From Plantibacter elymi (nom. nud.) (GTDB lineage Bacteria; Actinomycetota; Actinomycetes; Actinomycetales; Microbacteriaceae), in the NCBI RefSeq assembly GCF_900177795.1, contig NZ_FXWJ01000004.1, positions 124,001 to 188,000 of the forward strand: a stretch of 64,000 bases of DNA, given 5' to 3'. How positions within the stretch are numbered: the first letter of the stretch is position 1; each line of letters starts with the position of its first letter. This document shows, one piece after another, positions 34,893 through 43,466 of this stretch. The notes beneath the pieces are model-generated. The model made no database searches. It saw only the letters and a list, made by a program, of their open reading frames with translations, and was not told the origin of the DNA. The position numbers and the translations under genes are program-made.

Positions 34893-34922
34893 AGACTATG
34901 GGAACCGACCACCAGGCTGCAA
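34893..34922 (-). promoter_or_regulatory. Promoter of the ABC exporter leader
   Basis: On the minus strand TTGCAG (34922-34917), 18-bp spacer, TAGTCT (34898-34893). Transcription should begin near 34886, giving a leader of about 385 nt to the exporter start. Confidence 0.5.
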
Positions 34923-34965
34923 GGGATCCATGCGGTTGCACGCACCGGACCGGGTGCGCTCGTCG

Positions 34966-35361
34966 TCAGGAGGTCGGTTCGTCGACGATGCCGACGAAGG
35001 CTCCGATGCCGTCGACCTCGCGCCGACGCGCTCCCTCGGGCACCGGCGGCAGCTCGTCGGCGCCGTGCCAGGAACAGCTCACCATCGAGAACTCGGGCCA
35101 CCACTTCTTCGGGCGGAGCGTCTCGCTCGTGCCGCAGATCGCGCACCGCAACTCCACCCAGACCGGCCGTTTCCCGGTCCGGTTCGCGCGGGACTGCACG
35201 TACCAGGCCGGCGGGTCGGCCAGGAACGCCGCCAGCTGGTCCGCCGACCAGAACGGCGGGATCCCGTGGTGTCTGGCCATCTCGAGCGGGATGTCCAATC
35301 GCTGCGCGACGGTCCTCCGGCTCAGATCCCGACCGCCGCGCGCTCCAGCCTGCTGCTCCAC
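34966..35361 (-). CDS. Hypothetical protein with CxxC...CxxH zinc-binding-like motif
   Basis: 131 residues, no named family recognised. Cys73-x2-Cys76 (LRCAICGTSE) and Cys96-x2-His99 (SCSWHG) could coordinate zinc. The N-terminal part (RRTVAQRLDIPLEMARHHGI) is helical and basic; PPFWSADQLAAFLADPPAWY is a recognisable aromatic stretch. It begins with GTG 7 nt after the stop of the DDAH-like gene, so they form an operon. Function unknown; a nucleic-acid or protein-binding role is possible but speculative. Confidence 0.72.
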   Translation of the reverse strand: MEQQAGARGGRDLSRRTVAQRLDIPLEMARHHGIPPFWSADQLAAFLADPPAWYVQSRANRTGKRPVWVELRCAICGTSETLRPKKWWPEFSMVSCSWHGADELPPVPEGARRREVDGIGAFVGIVDEPTS

Positions 35362-35368
35362 GATCGGC

Positions 35369-36580
35369 TCAGCTGACCCGCACGGACAGGCAGGTCACGC
35401 AGCCCTCGAGCTTCTCGAACTCGCTGATGTCCACCTGGACCACGGTGTAGCCGCGGTCCTCGAGCAGCGCAGCCGTCTTGGGAGCGGCGGCGGAGATGAG
35501 CACGGTGTCCTCCGCGAGTTCGACCACAGCGACGCCCTCGCGCTCGGGCACGACGAGGTGGCGACCGAAGAAGGACGGGTCCTCGACGAGGTCGGGGTGG
35601 ACGAGCACGGTCCCGTCGGGGAGCGCGGTGACCGTCGACTTCAGGTGGAGGGCCGTCGTGACGGGGACCGCCACGACGTCGAACCCGAGCGGCGCGAGGA
35701 TGGCTCGGAGCTGTCGGACGCCTTCGGCGTTGGTGCGGCCGCTGCGACCGACGTAGACGGTCGTGCCGACCCGGAGGACGTCGCCTCCCTCGAGGGTGCC
35801 CTCGCCCTCGATCCGGTGGATCCGGAGGCCGAGCTCACGGGCGGTGGTCTCGGCTGCGACGACCTCGGGGCGACGGCTCTCTGCGCCCGGTCGGGTCACC
35901 ACGGCGACGTCGCCGATCACGATGACGGCGTCCTCGATGAAGACGGAGTCGGCGAGCTGGTCGGCCCAGGAGACCTCGGTGGTGTCCCAGCCGGCGGCGT
36001 CGAAGGCGGCGACGTACGCGTCCCACTGCTTGTCGGCGAGCTCGGTGTCGATCGGCGTGCGCTCCAGGTGCGTCACGAGGCCTTCGGCGAGGTTGGAGGC
36101 GGGCATCCGCACGAGTGCGATGCGGCGTCCGTCGTCGAGCACGGCGTCCTGCGTGCGGACGACCATCCAGTACACGGGGTATCCGATGAATGCCGCGGAG
36201 AGCGCGACGACGACCACGAAGACGAGGTTGAGGCTGATGAGCGTCGCGACGATGCTGCCGAGCACGGCGCTGTCGATGGGCTGCCCCGTCGTCGCCACCT
36301 GGACGACGAGTCCGAGGAGCGCTCCGATGACGGCGAGGGCGGCGCCCGCCAGCAAGGCGAGGAGCCGGTACCGGTAGAGGCCGACGACACCCACGATCAG
36401 CAGCAGCACGAAGGTGATGATCGTGCTCTCGAAGAAGTACGGGCTCGCCTGGGCGAAGATCGTCCCGGCGAACTGGTAGCCGACGAATGTGACGAACATG
36501 ACCCCCAGGAAGCCCACGACGATGGTCGCGACGGCGGCGGCGGCGGATGCGATGAGCTTGCGGCTCCAGGTGGCAGTCAT
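35369..36580 (-). CDS. Membrane-fused dimethylargininase/arginine deiminase-like protein
   Basis: 403 residues. The N-terminal 140 residues hold about four hydrophobic helices; the C-terminal 260 residues resemble the DDAH branch of guanidino-modifying enzymes, with DSVFIEDAVIV, EGTLEGGDVL, candidate catalytic His312 (LHLKST) and Cys397 (GCVTCLSV). DDAH enzymes hydrolyse methylarginine to citrulline and are normally soluble and about 255-285 residues, so the membrane part is an addition. ATG 36580 is used because a TACGGT -10 box lies 6 nt upstream; an ATG-less extension to 36604 is rejected. Co-transcribed with the zinc-motif protein. Confidence 0.84.
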   Translation of the reverse strand: MTATWSRKLIASAAAAVATIVVGFLGVMFVTFVGYQFAGTIFAQASPYFFESTIITFVLLLIVGVVGLYRYRLLALLAGAALAVIGALLGLVVQVATTGQPIDSAVLGSIVATLISLNLVFVVVVALSAAFIGYPVYWMVVRTQDAVLDDGRRIALVRMPASNLAEGLVTHLERTPIDTELADKQWDAYVAAFDAAGWDTTEVSWADQLADSVFIEDAVIVIGDVAVVTRPGAESRRPEVVAAETTARELGLRIHRIEGEGTLEGGDVLRVGTTVYVGRSGRTNAEGVRQLRAILAPLGFDVVAVPVTTALHLKSTVTALPDGTVLVHPDLVEDPSFFGRHLVVPEREGVAVVELAEDTVLISAAAPKTAALLEDRGYTVVQVDISEFEKLEGCVTCLSVRVS

Positions 36581-36586
36581 CCGACA

Positions 36587-36592
36587 ACCGTA
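36587..36592 (-). promoter_or_regulatory. -10 box of leaderless DDAH-like transcript
   Basis: TACGGT on the minus strand, 6 nt before ATG 36580. It lies between the purH terminator and the gene, and fixes the start. Confidence 0.55.
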
Positions 36593-36603
36593 GCCCAACG
36601 ACA

Positions 36604-36638
36604 CAGCGGCGTCGGGCCACGAGGGCCCGACGCCGCTG
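36604..36638 (-). terminator. Terminator after purN-purH
   Basis: CAGCGGCGTCGGGCC pairs with GGCCCGACGCCGCTG around a 5-nt loop: 15-bp perfect stem, about 50 nt past the purH stop. Confidence 0.85.
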
Positions 36639-36689
36639 GGAGATCACCACGAGCCTGCCCAGAACCCCCACAGGGGCGGGCGGCACTGC

Positions 36690-38297
36690 CTAGTGGAAGA
36701 AGTGACGCTCCCCCGTGAAGTACATGGTCACGCCGGCGGCTTCGGCCGCAGCGATGACCTCTTCGTCGCGGACGGAACCACCGGGCTGCACGACCGCGCG
36801 CACGCCGGCGTCGAGCAGGACCTGCAGGCCGTCGGCGAACGGGAAGAAGGCGTCCGAGGCCGCGACGGAACCCGCGGCGCGGTCACCGGCCCGGCTCACG
36901 GCGAGGTGGCAGGAGTCGACGCGGTTGACCTGCCCCATGCCGACACCCACGCTCGCACTGCCCTTGGCGAGCAGGATGCCGTTGGACTTCACCGAGCGGC
37001 ACGCCTTCCACGCGAAGATGAGGTCGAGCAGGGTGTCGTCGTCGGCCGGTTCGCCCGTGACGAGCGTCCAACCCTTGGCGGTGTCCTGCGGGTCGTCGGC
37101 GAAGCGGTCCGCGTCCTGGTAGAGCAGGCCACCCGAGATCTGCCGGACCTCGCGGTCCTCGCGCACGAAGTCCTCCGGCAGCTGCAGGAGCCGCAGGTTC
37201 TTCTTCGTCTTGAGCACCTCGAGCGCGGCATCCTCGAAGCCCGGGGCGACGAGTACCTCGGTGAAGATCTCCTTGACCGTCTCGGCCATACCGAGGGTCA
37301 CGACGCGGTTGGCGGCGATGACGCCGCCGAAGGCGGAGACCGGGTCGCACTCGTGCGCCCGACGGTGGGCCGAGGCGATCGGGTCGGGTGCCTTCGGGTT
37401 CGCGAAGGCGATACCGCACGGGTTCGCGTGCTTGATGATCGCGACGGCGGGGTTGGCGAAGTCGTAGGCCGCGCGGACCGCCGCGTCGGCGTCGACGTAG
37501 TTGTTGTACGACATCTCCTTGCCGTGCAACTGCGTCGCCTGGGCGATCCCGGCACCACCCGGACGGACGTACAGCGCCGCGGCCTGGTGCGAGTTCTCGC
37601 CGTAACGAAGCACCGCCTCGCGATGACCCGTGACGGTCAGCGTGCCGGGGAAGGCCTCGGCTTCGGTCGTCTCCGTGCTCGCGAACCACGCGGACACCGC
37701 CGCGTCGTACGAGGCGGTGTGGTCGAAGGCCTGCGCGGCGAGGGAGCGACGCTGAGCGAGCGTGGTGCCGCCGGCGGCGACGGCCTCGGTGATCAGCCCG
37801 TAGCGTTCCGGAGAGACGACGATCGCGACGTTGGCGTGGTTCTTCGCCGAGGCGCGCACCATCGCCGGTCCACCGATGTCGATCTGCTCGACGACGTCGT
37901 CGCCCGCGGCGCCGCTCGCGACCGTCTCGACGAAGGGGTACAGGTTGACGACGACGAGCTGGAACGGCTCGATGCCGAGATCGGCGAGCTGGGCCTCGTG
38001 GGATTCGAGCCGCAGGTCGGCGAGGAGTCCGGCGTGCACCGAGGGGTGCAGGGTCTTGACCCGACCGTCGAGCGATTCGGGGAATCCGGTGACCTCGGAC
38101 ACGTCGGTCACCGGGTGGCCCGCACCGCGGATGGTCGCCGCGGTGGACCCGGTGGAGACGATCTCGACGCCCGCTGCGGCGAGCGCTCCCGCGAGCTCGA
38201 GCAGCCCGGTCTTGTCGCTCACCGAGATCAGCGCGCGGCGGACGGAGACGAGGTCGCGTTCGCGGTAGAGGCTGTGGTCGTGGCTGGGACCGCTCAT
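36690..38297 (-). CDS. purH: Bifunctional AICAR formyltransferase/IMP cyclohydrolase
   Basis: Last two steps of IMP synthesis. 535 residues: IMP cyclohydrolase (MGS-like) domain at about 18-145 ([40 protein letters not shown]) and AICAR transformylase domain (about 150-535) with the KHANPCGIA motif holding the catalytic Lys-His pair and [13 protein letters not shown] 38297 follows AAGGAG and overlaps the purN stop. Uses 10-formyl-THF, so it links with glyA and purU; AICAR/ZMP accumulates when this step stalls and is the ligand of the riboswitch before glyA. Confidence 0.97.
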   Translation of the reverse strand: MSGPSHDHSLYRERDLVSVRRALISVSDKTGLLELAGALAAAGVEIVSTGSTAATIRGAGHPVTDVSEVTGFPESLDGRVKTLHPSVHAGLLADLRLESHEAQLADLGIEPFQLVVVNLYPFVETVASGAAGDDVVEQIDIGGPAMVRASAKNHANVAIVVSPERYGLITEAVAAGGTTLAQRRSLAAQAFDHTASYDAAVSAWFASTETTEAEAFPGTLTVTGHREAVLRYGENSHQAAALYVRPGGAGIAQATQLHGKEMSYNNYVDADAAVRAAYDFANPAVAIIKHANPCGIAFANPKAPDPIASAHRRAHECDPVSAFGGVIAANRVVTLGMAETVKEIFTEVLVAPGFEDAALEVLKTKKNLRLLQLPEDFVREDREVRQISGGLLYQDADRFADDPQDTAKGWTLVTGEPADDDTLLDLIFAWKACRSVKSNGILLAKGSASVGVGMGQVNRVDSCHLAVSRAGDRAAGSVAASDAFFPFADGLQVLLDAGVRAVVQPGGSVRDEEVIAAAEAAGVTMYFTGERHFFH

Positions 38298-38920
38298 GAC
38301 TGGGGTGCTCCTTCTGCTGGCGGGCGGGACGCCGTGGAGAGCGCCTCGAGGTCGATGGTTCCGGTGGCGAGATCGCGGACGGCCTGGACGAGGAGTCGAC
38401 GCTCCACCGGCTTGATCCGCTCATGGAGGCTGTGCTCCGTGTCGTCGGGCAGGACGGGGACACGCTCCTGCGAGATGATCGGGCCCGCGTCGACACCGTT
38501 GTCGACGACGATGATCGACGCACCGGTCTGCGAGGCGCCTGCCGCCAGCGCGTCCCGGACGCCGTGTGCCCCCGGGAACTCGGGGAGGTACGCGGGGTGC
38601 GTGTTGATGATGCGCGGCGAGAGGGCGTCGACGACCACGGGTGGCAGGAGGCGCATGAGGCCGCTGAGGACGAGGACGTCCGGGTTCCAGACCCGGATCT
38701 GCTCGAGGAGGGCTGCGCCCCATTCCGCCCGCGAGTCGAAGGACGAGTAGGGGACGGTGAACGACGGGATGCCGAACTCCTCGGCGTGAGCGAGGCCGTC
38801 AGCCTCCCGATCGGCACCGACGGCGATGACGCGAGCGGGGAAATCCGCGTCGCGTGAGGCTTCGAGGAGGGCGCGGAGATTGGATCCGCCACCGGAGATC
38901 AGCACGACGAGTGACAGCAC
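38294..38920 (-). CDS. purN: Phosphoribosylglycinamide formyltransferase
   Basis: Third step of purine synthesis, transferring formyl from 10-formyl-THF to GAR. 208 residues: [14 protein letters not shown] for substrate phosphate, the active-site Asn-His in [20 protein letters not shown] and Asp in [12 protein letters not shown]. No ACT domain, which separates it from purU. Start is GTG 38920 directly behind a -10 box. First gene of purN-purH; perM upstream ends 9 nt away, so read-through is also possible. Confidence 0.96.
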   Translation of the reverse strand: MLSLVVLISGGGSNLRALLEASRDADFPARVIAVGADREADGLAHAEEFGIPSFTVPYSSFDSRAEWGAALLEQIRVWNPDVLVLSGLMRLLPPVVVDALSPRIINTHPAYLPEFPGAHGVRDALAAGASQTGASIIVVDNGVDAGPIISQERVPVLPDDTEHSLHERIKPVERRLLVQAVRDLATGTIDLEALSTASRPPAEGAPQS

Positions 38921-38926
38921 CAGAGC

Positions 38927-38932
38927 ATCCTA
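38927..38932 (-). promoter_or_regulatory. -10 box of leaderless purN transcript
   Basis: TAGGAT on the minus strand 6 nt before the GTG start at 38920. It overlaps the 3' end of perM. Confidence 0.5.
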
Positions 38933-40207
38933 TCGGTCGCGGGCACCCCGGCCGCTCGGCTGGGCGTGCAGCTCCGGGAGGCGGTCCTCCTCGGCGAGAT
39001 GCGTCGGGCCGGCCGCCATGCCGACCACGGCCGCGATCCCGACCGTCAGCGTGGTCCACAGGCCCGTCGCCCAACCGTTCGGGCCGACCTCGATGAGGCG
39101 ACCGGGGCCTGCCGCGCCCGCCGAGAGGGAAGCGAGGACTCCGACGATGACGCCCGCGGTGACCCCGACGCCGAGACCGACGACCGCCAGTCGTGCGAGG
39201 CCACCCCGCCCGTCGAGGTCGACGAGCAGACGACGGCGCAGCACCACGGCGGCGGCGAATCCGATGACGACCGGGACCACGAGGACCGCGAAACCGAGTG
39301 GGCTCTCCCCCGTCGGGATGGCGCCGAGGACCGGCACGGCCGGCATGGGCCCGACGAGCGTGCCGATCGGCGAGATCGCCGTACCGCTCCCGATGGCGAA
39401 GCCCGCGCCGGTGATCCAGCTCATCGCCCAGATCACGAGGTTCGGGAGGTACAGGAGTTCGGCGCCGGTGACGATGGCACCGCCCAGGACACCGAACTGC
39501 GCGCTCTCGTGCAGGGAGATGATGGCGCCGCAGCCGACGGCGATGAGGATGGCGGTCAGGACCGCGGAGACCGCCACGAGTCCGGTGGCGGCGAGTGCTC
39601 CACCACGCAGCGCCGCGACGGCCATCGACCAGGACCCGTCCGGCATCCGGTCTCGCATCGCACGGAGTCCGTCGAGGATCGGATCGGCCGCGTCCTGCTC
39701 ACGGAACCGGACCCACAGCGCGGCGACCACGACCCCGCCTGCGAAGCGCACGGTCGGCGCGAGGGTCCCCTGGACGATCGACGGACGCACCGCCGGGTGG
39801 AGGGCGGTGAGGGTCACGAGGAAGGACAGCAGGGCGAACACGAGCACCGACAGCACGACGGCACCCTGCCACCAGGTGCTGCGTGCCGCGCGGGCTCCGG
39901 TGCGCAGGCCGAACAGGACCGTGCCGATCGTGAAGGCGAGGGGCGCCAGGGAGACGAGGAACGGCTCCATCCCGGCGGGCAGTCCGAGCTGGGTGACGAG
40001 GGCCGTGTCGAGGGTGATGCGCATGCTCGAGCCGTTGCCGAGCGCCCAGATGTCGACGGCCCCCCGCCAGAGCGCGGCCGGGTCGACGTCCAACTGGAAA
40101 TGCAGGGCCCACAGGGCGAGGAGTGGGACGAGTGCGACACCGATGCCGATGGCCACGGCGAGGGTGGCATCGAGGGCGGCGAGGAGGGCGACGGTCAGAC
40201 GGTTCAT
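38930..40207 (-). CDS. PerM/DUF6350-type integral membrane protein
   Basis: 425 residues with about ten hydrophobic segments and no soluble domain. Length, hydropathy and position directly before purN-purH and after sucCD match the mycobacterial PerM (Rv0955) type, now DUF6350, linked there to cell-division stability (from memory). Within the sequence, GSSMRITLDTALVTQLGLPA and LYLPNLVIWAMSWITGAGFA are the parts most like the family. Identification rests largely on synteny. ATG 40207 has GAAGG 4 nt upstream. Confidence 0.8.
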   Translation of the reverse strand: MNRLTVALLAALDATLAVAIGIGVALVPLLALWALHFQLDVDPAALWRGAVDIWALGNGSSMRITLDTALVTQLGLPAGMEPFLVSLAPLAFTIGTVLFGLRTGARAARSTWWQGAVVLSVLVFALLSFLVTLTALHPAVRPSIVQGTLAPTVRFAGGVVVAALWVRFREQDAADPILDGLRAMRDRMPDGSWSMAVAALRGGALAATGLVAVSAVLTAILIAVGCGAIISLHESAQFGVLGGAIVTGAELLYLPNLVIWAMSWITGAGFAIGSGTAISPIGTLVGPMPAVPVLGAIPTGESPLGFAVLVVPVVIGFAAAVVLRRRLLVDLDGRGGLARLAVVGLGVGVTAGVIVGVLASLSAGAAGPGRLIEVGPNGWATGLWTTLTVGIAAVVGMAAGPTHLAEEDRLPELHAQPSGRGARDR

Positions 40208-40275
40208 GCGCCTTCGACCCTACCTGGAGCCGCGCGTGCGGACGGTCAGGCACACGGCGCGCGTGGGCCGAAACG

Positions 40276-40312
40276 CCACGACGCGACGCCCGAACCGGGC
40301 GCCGCGTCGTGG
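40276..40312 (-). terminator. Terminator after sucC-sucD
   Basis: CCACGACGCG...CGCCCG pairs with CGGGCG...CGCGTCGTGG across AACC with a single internal mismatch; about 20 nt past the sucD stop. Confidence 0.82.
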
Positions 40313-40332
40313 TCGTAGTCGAGCTGCGGGTG

Positions 40333-41223
40333 TTACAGCGAGGCGATGATCTCGCGCATGAGGTCGGCGGTCTCGCTCGGCGTCTTGCCGACCTTGACGC
40401 CGGCGGCCTCGAGAGCCTCCTTCTTCGCCTGCGCGGTGCCTGCGGAGCCCGAGACGATCGCGCCGGCGTGGCCCATCGTCTTGCCCTCGGGCGCGGTGAA
40501 GCCCGCGACGTAGCCGACGACCGGCTTCGTGACGTTCGCCTTGATGAAGTCGGCCGCACGCTCCTCGGCGTCGCCACCGATCTCACCGATCATGACGATG
40601 GCCTTGGTCTCGGGGTCTGCCTCGAACGCGGCGAGCGCGTCGATGTGCGTCGTGCCGATGATCGGGTCGCCGCCGATGCCGATCGCCGTCGAGAACCCGA
40701 TCTCGCGCAGCTCGTACATCATCTGGTACGTGAGGGTGCCCGACTTCGACACGAGGCCGATGGGGCCCTTGCCGGCGATGTTCGCAGGCGTGATGCCCAC
40801 GAGCGACTCCCCCGGCGTGATGATGCCGGGGCAGTTCGGGCCGATGATGCGGGTCTTCGAGCCCTTCGACTGGGCGTAGGCCCAGAACTCGGCGGAGTCG
40901 CCGACCGGCACACCCTCGGTGATGATGACGAGCAGCGGGATCTCGGCGTCGATGGCCTCGATGACCGCGTCCTTGGTGAATGCCGGGGGCACGAAGGCGA
41001 TCGACACGTCTGCGCCGGTCTCCTTGATGGCCTCGGCGACCGTGCCGAACACGGGCAGCTCGACGCCGCCGTCGTGGGTGACGGTCGTGCCGGCCTTGCG
41101 AGCGTTCACGCCACCGACGACCTGGGTGCCGGCCTTCAGCATGAGCGCCGTGTGCTTGGTGCCCTCGCCGCCCGTGATGCCCTGGACGATGACCTTGGAG
41201 TCCTTGTTGAGGAAGATTGACAT
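40333..41223 (-). CDS. sucD: Succinyl-CoA synthetase alpha subunit
   Basis: TCA cycle enzyme making ATP or GTP from succinyl-CoA. 296 residues with CoA-binding [11 protein letters not shown], the [11 protein letters not shown] segment and the phosphohistidine loop [11 protein letters not shown]. It lies 14 nt after sucC and shares its transcript. Normal length. Confidence 0.97.
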   Translation of the reverse strand: MSIFLNKDSKVIVQGITGGEGTKHTALMLKAGTQVVGGVNARKAGTTVTHDGGVELPVFGTVAEAIKETGADVSIAFVPPAFTKDAVIEAIDAEIPLLVIITEGVPVGDSAEFWAYAQSKGSKTRIIGPNCPGIITPGESLVGITPANIAGKGPIGLVSKSGTLTYQMMYELREIGFSTAIGIGGDPIIGTTHIDALAAFEADPETKAIVMIGEIGGDAEERAADFIKANVTKPVVGYVAGFTAPEGKTMGHAGAIVSGSAGTAQAKKEALEAAGVKVGKTPSETADLMREIIASL

Positions 41224-41237
41224 GCTTGTGCGATCCC

Positions 41238-42401
41238 TTACTTCGAAGCCAGCTCGGCGGCCTTGTCGGCGCCTTCGTCCATGGTTGCGGCGAGCGTGAT
41301 GAGCGGGTGCGCGGCGGCGGCGAGGATCTCGCGGCCCTCCGCGACCTTGTTGCCGTCGAGGCGGACCACGAGCGGCTTCGTCGCTGCGTCACCGAGGATC
41401 TCGAGCGCCTTCACGATGCCGTTCGCGACCGCGTCGCAGGCGGTGATGCCACCGAAGACGTTGACGAACACGCTCTTCACCTGGGCGTCGCCGAGGATGA
41501 CGTCGAGGCCTGCGGCCATGACCTCGGCCGAGGCGCCGCCGCCGATGTCGAGGAAGTTGGCCGGCTTCACGCCGCCGTGCTGCTCGCCCGCGTAGGCGAC
41601 GACGTCGAGCGTGGACATGACGAGTCCAGCGCCGTTGCCGATGATGCCGACCTCACCGTCGAGCTTGACGTAGTTGAGGTCGTTCTCCTTGGCCTTGAGC
41701 TCCAGGGGGTCCTCGGCTGCGGTGTCTTCGAGTTCGGCGTGGTTCGGGTGACGGAAGGCGGCGTTCTCGTCGAGCGAGACCTTGCCGTCGAGGGCGACGA
41801 TGCGCCCCTCCTCCGTGAGGACGAGCGGGTTGACCTCGACGAGCGTCGCGTCCTCGCCCTTGTAGACGTCGTAGAGCTTCACGAAGACGTCGGAGACCTG
41901 GTCGATGAGCTCCTCGGGGAAGTTCGCAGCCTTGGCGATCTCGACCGCGGCCGCCTTGTCGACACCGGTGAGCGGGTTCACCTCGATGCGCGCGAGCGCC
42001 TCGGGCTTCTCGACCGCGAGTTGCTCGATCTCCATGCCGCCCTCGACGCTCGTGAGCGACAGGTAGGACCGGTTGGCGCGGTCGAGCAGCACCGAGAAGT
42101 AGAACTCCTGGGCGATGCGTGCGCCGGCCGCGACCATCACGCGCTTGACGACGTGACCCTTGATGTCGAGTCCGAGGATGGCCTTCGCCGCCTCGTAGGC
42201 CTCGTCGGGGGTCTTGGCGACCTTGACGCCGCCGGCCTTGCCGCGGCCTCCGACCTTCACCTGCGCCTTCACGACGACCACGCCGCCGAGACGCTCGGCC
42301 GCGGCCCGCACCTCGTCCGGGGTGTCGGCGATGATGCCGGCGAGGACCGGCACCTCGTACTGCTCGAACAGGTCTCGTGCCTGATACTCGTAAAGATCCA
42401 C
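41238..42401 (-). CDS. sucC: Succinyl-CoA synthetase beta subunit
   Basis: Nucleotide-binding subunit of the same enzyme, 387 residues, ATP-grasp fold at the N-terminus ([39 protein letters not shown]) and the C-terminal ligase domain with NIFGGI-like [11 protein letters not shown]. Start is GTG 42401 with GGGA upstream. Upstream 160 bp contain the promoters of this operon and of the divergent DUF2236 gene. Confidence 0.97.
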   Translation of the reverse strand: MDLYEYQARDLFEQYEVPVLAGIIADTPDEVRAAAERLGGVVVVKAQVKVGGRGKAGGVKVAKTPDEAYEAAKAILGLDIKGHVVKRVMVAAGARIAQEFYFSVLLDRANRSYLSLTSVEGGMEIEQLAVEKPEALARIEVNPLTGVDKAAAVEIAKAANFPEELIDQVSDVFVKLYDVYKGEDATLVEVNPLVLTEEGRIVALDGKVSLDENAAFRHPNHAELEDTAAEDPLELKAKENDLNYVKLDGEVGIIGNGAGLVMSTLDVVAYAGEQHGGVKPANFLDIGGGASAEVMAAGLDVILGDAQVKSVFVNVFGGITACDAVANGIVKALEILGDAATKPLVVRLDGNKVAEGREILAAAAHPLITLAATMDEGADKAAELASK

Positions 42402-42548
42402 GTGTCATTCCCATCCGCGCTTCGCGCGTTCTGCTGTGATTGTCGTGGCGATTTTCGGCCGCGCGTTATCTCGGCGGCGAGAGAAAAAGGGCCAGTGACG
42501 ACTCTACCCCCAGCGCTGCGCCGCAACCGGACGTTCACAGTGAACGAC

Positions 42549-42554
42549 TAAGGT
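42549..42554 (+). promoter_or_regulatory. -10 box of leaderless DUF2236 transcript
   Basis: TAAGGT lies 7 nt before ATG 42562. Confidence 0.5.
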
Positions 42555-42561
42555 CGGGTCC

Positions 42562-43362
42562 ATGACCGGCATGGCGGACCTCGCTCGCGAGGGCATCCTC
42601 GTCGCCGGTGCCGGACGGGCCATCCTGCTCCAGATCGCGGACCCCTCGGTCGCCGCCGGGGTGGCGCGGCACAGCGACTTCGGCTCCCGTCCGCTCGACC
42701 GGCTGCACGCCACCCTCACCTTCGTCTACGCGCTCGCCCTCGGCACGCCGGACGAGCAGCGCAGCGCGGCCCGGCGGGTGAACCACGCCCACGCGCCGGT
42801 CCGTGCGTCGCCGGGCGAGGCCGCTCCCGGGTACTCGGCGTTCGACCACGACGCGCAACTCTGGGTCGCGGCCACGCTGTACGACACCGCCGTCCAGGTC
42901 TACGAGCTCGTGTTCGGGGCGCTCGACGAGGAGTCGCGGGAGCGCCTGCACCGTGAGTACGCGATCGTGGGGACGAGCCTGCAGCTCCCGCCCGACCGTT
43001 GGCCTCCGACCCGGGCCGCGTTCGACGAGTACTTCGCAGCCCGGGTCACGGGACTCCACGTCACCGCGGAGGCGCGTGCCGTCTCGGTCGAGCTCCTGAC
43101 CGCGCGCGCGGCGCCCCTCCTCGTCCGGTGCCTGCTCCCGCTCGTCCGGCTCGTGACTGCGGGACTGCTGCCCGACGGCTTGCGGAGCGCCTACGGGTTC
43201 CGTTGGACGCCGCGGCAGCAGCGTCGCTTCGCGCGGCGGGTCGCCGTCGCGCGGGTCGTCTGGCCGCGTCTTCCGCATCGACTCCGTGCGGCACCCTCCG
43301 CCTGGTACCTCCGGGCGATGCGAGAGCGGGATCACACGGAGGCGGCCCGCCACCCCGGCTGA
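42562..43362 (+). CDS. DUF2236/MpaB-like oxygenase family protein
   Basis: 266 residues of the DUF2236 family (ER-bound MpaB/Lcp-like, presumed haem oxygenases or their relatives). Visible family features: GRAILLQIADPSVAAGVARH, DRLHATLTFVYALALGT, RRVNHAHAPV and FDHDAQLWVAATLYDT. His residues in the last two are candidate haem ligands. No signal peptide. Substrate unknown. The gene stands alone, divergent from sucCD. Confidence 0.83.
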   Translation: MTGMADLAREGILVAGAGRAILLQIADPSVAAGVARHSDFGSRPLDRLHATLTFVYALALGTPDEQRSAARRVNHAHAPVRASPGEAAPGYSAFDHDAQLWVAATLYDTAVQVYELVFGALDEESRERLHREYAIVGTSLQLPPDRWPPTRAAFDEYFAARVTGLHVTAEARAVSVELLTARAAPLLVRCLLPLVRLVTAGLLPDGLRSAYGFRWTPRQQRRFARRVAVARVVWPRLPHRLRAAPSAWYLRAMRERDHTEAARHPG

Positions 43363-43466
43363 CGTCGTTCCAGCACCGCCCTCCACAGCCCGCTGGCAGA
43401 GCCGTCCCGTCCACATTCGGATCCTCGCCCGGCTGTTCGAGGTGCCGCGATTCGCACGATGGGGGC

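Noticed and set aside
43363-43466. Possible small gene or RNA between the DUF2236 gene and the thioester protein
   Set aside because: Only 104 bp, no ribosome site with an open frame and no strong hairpin; it fits a promoter region.
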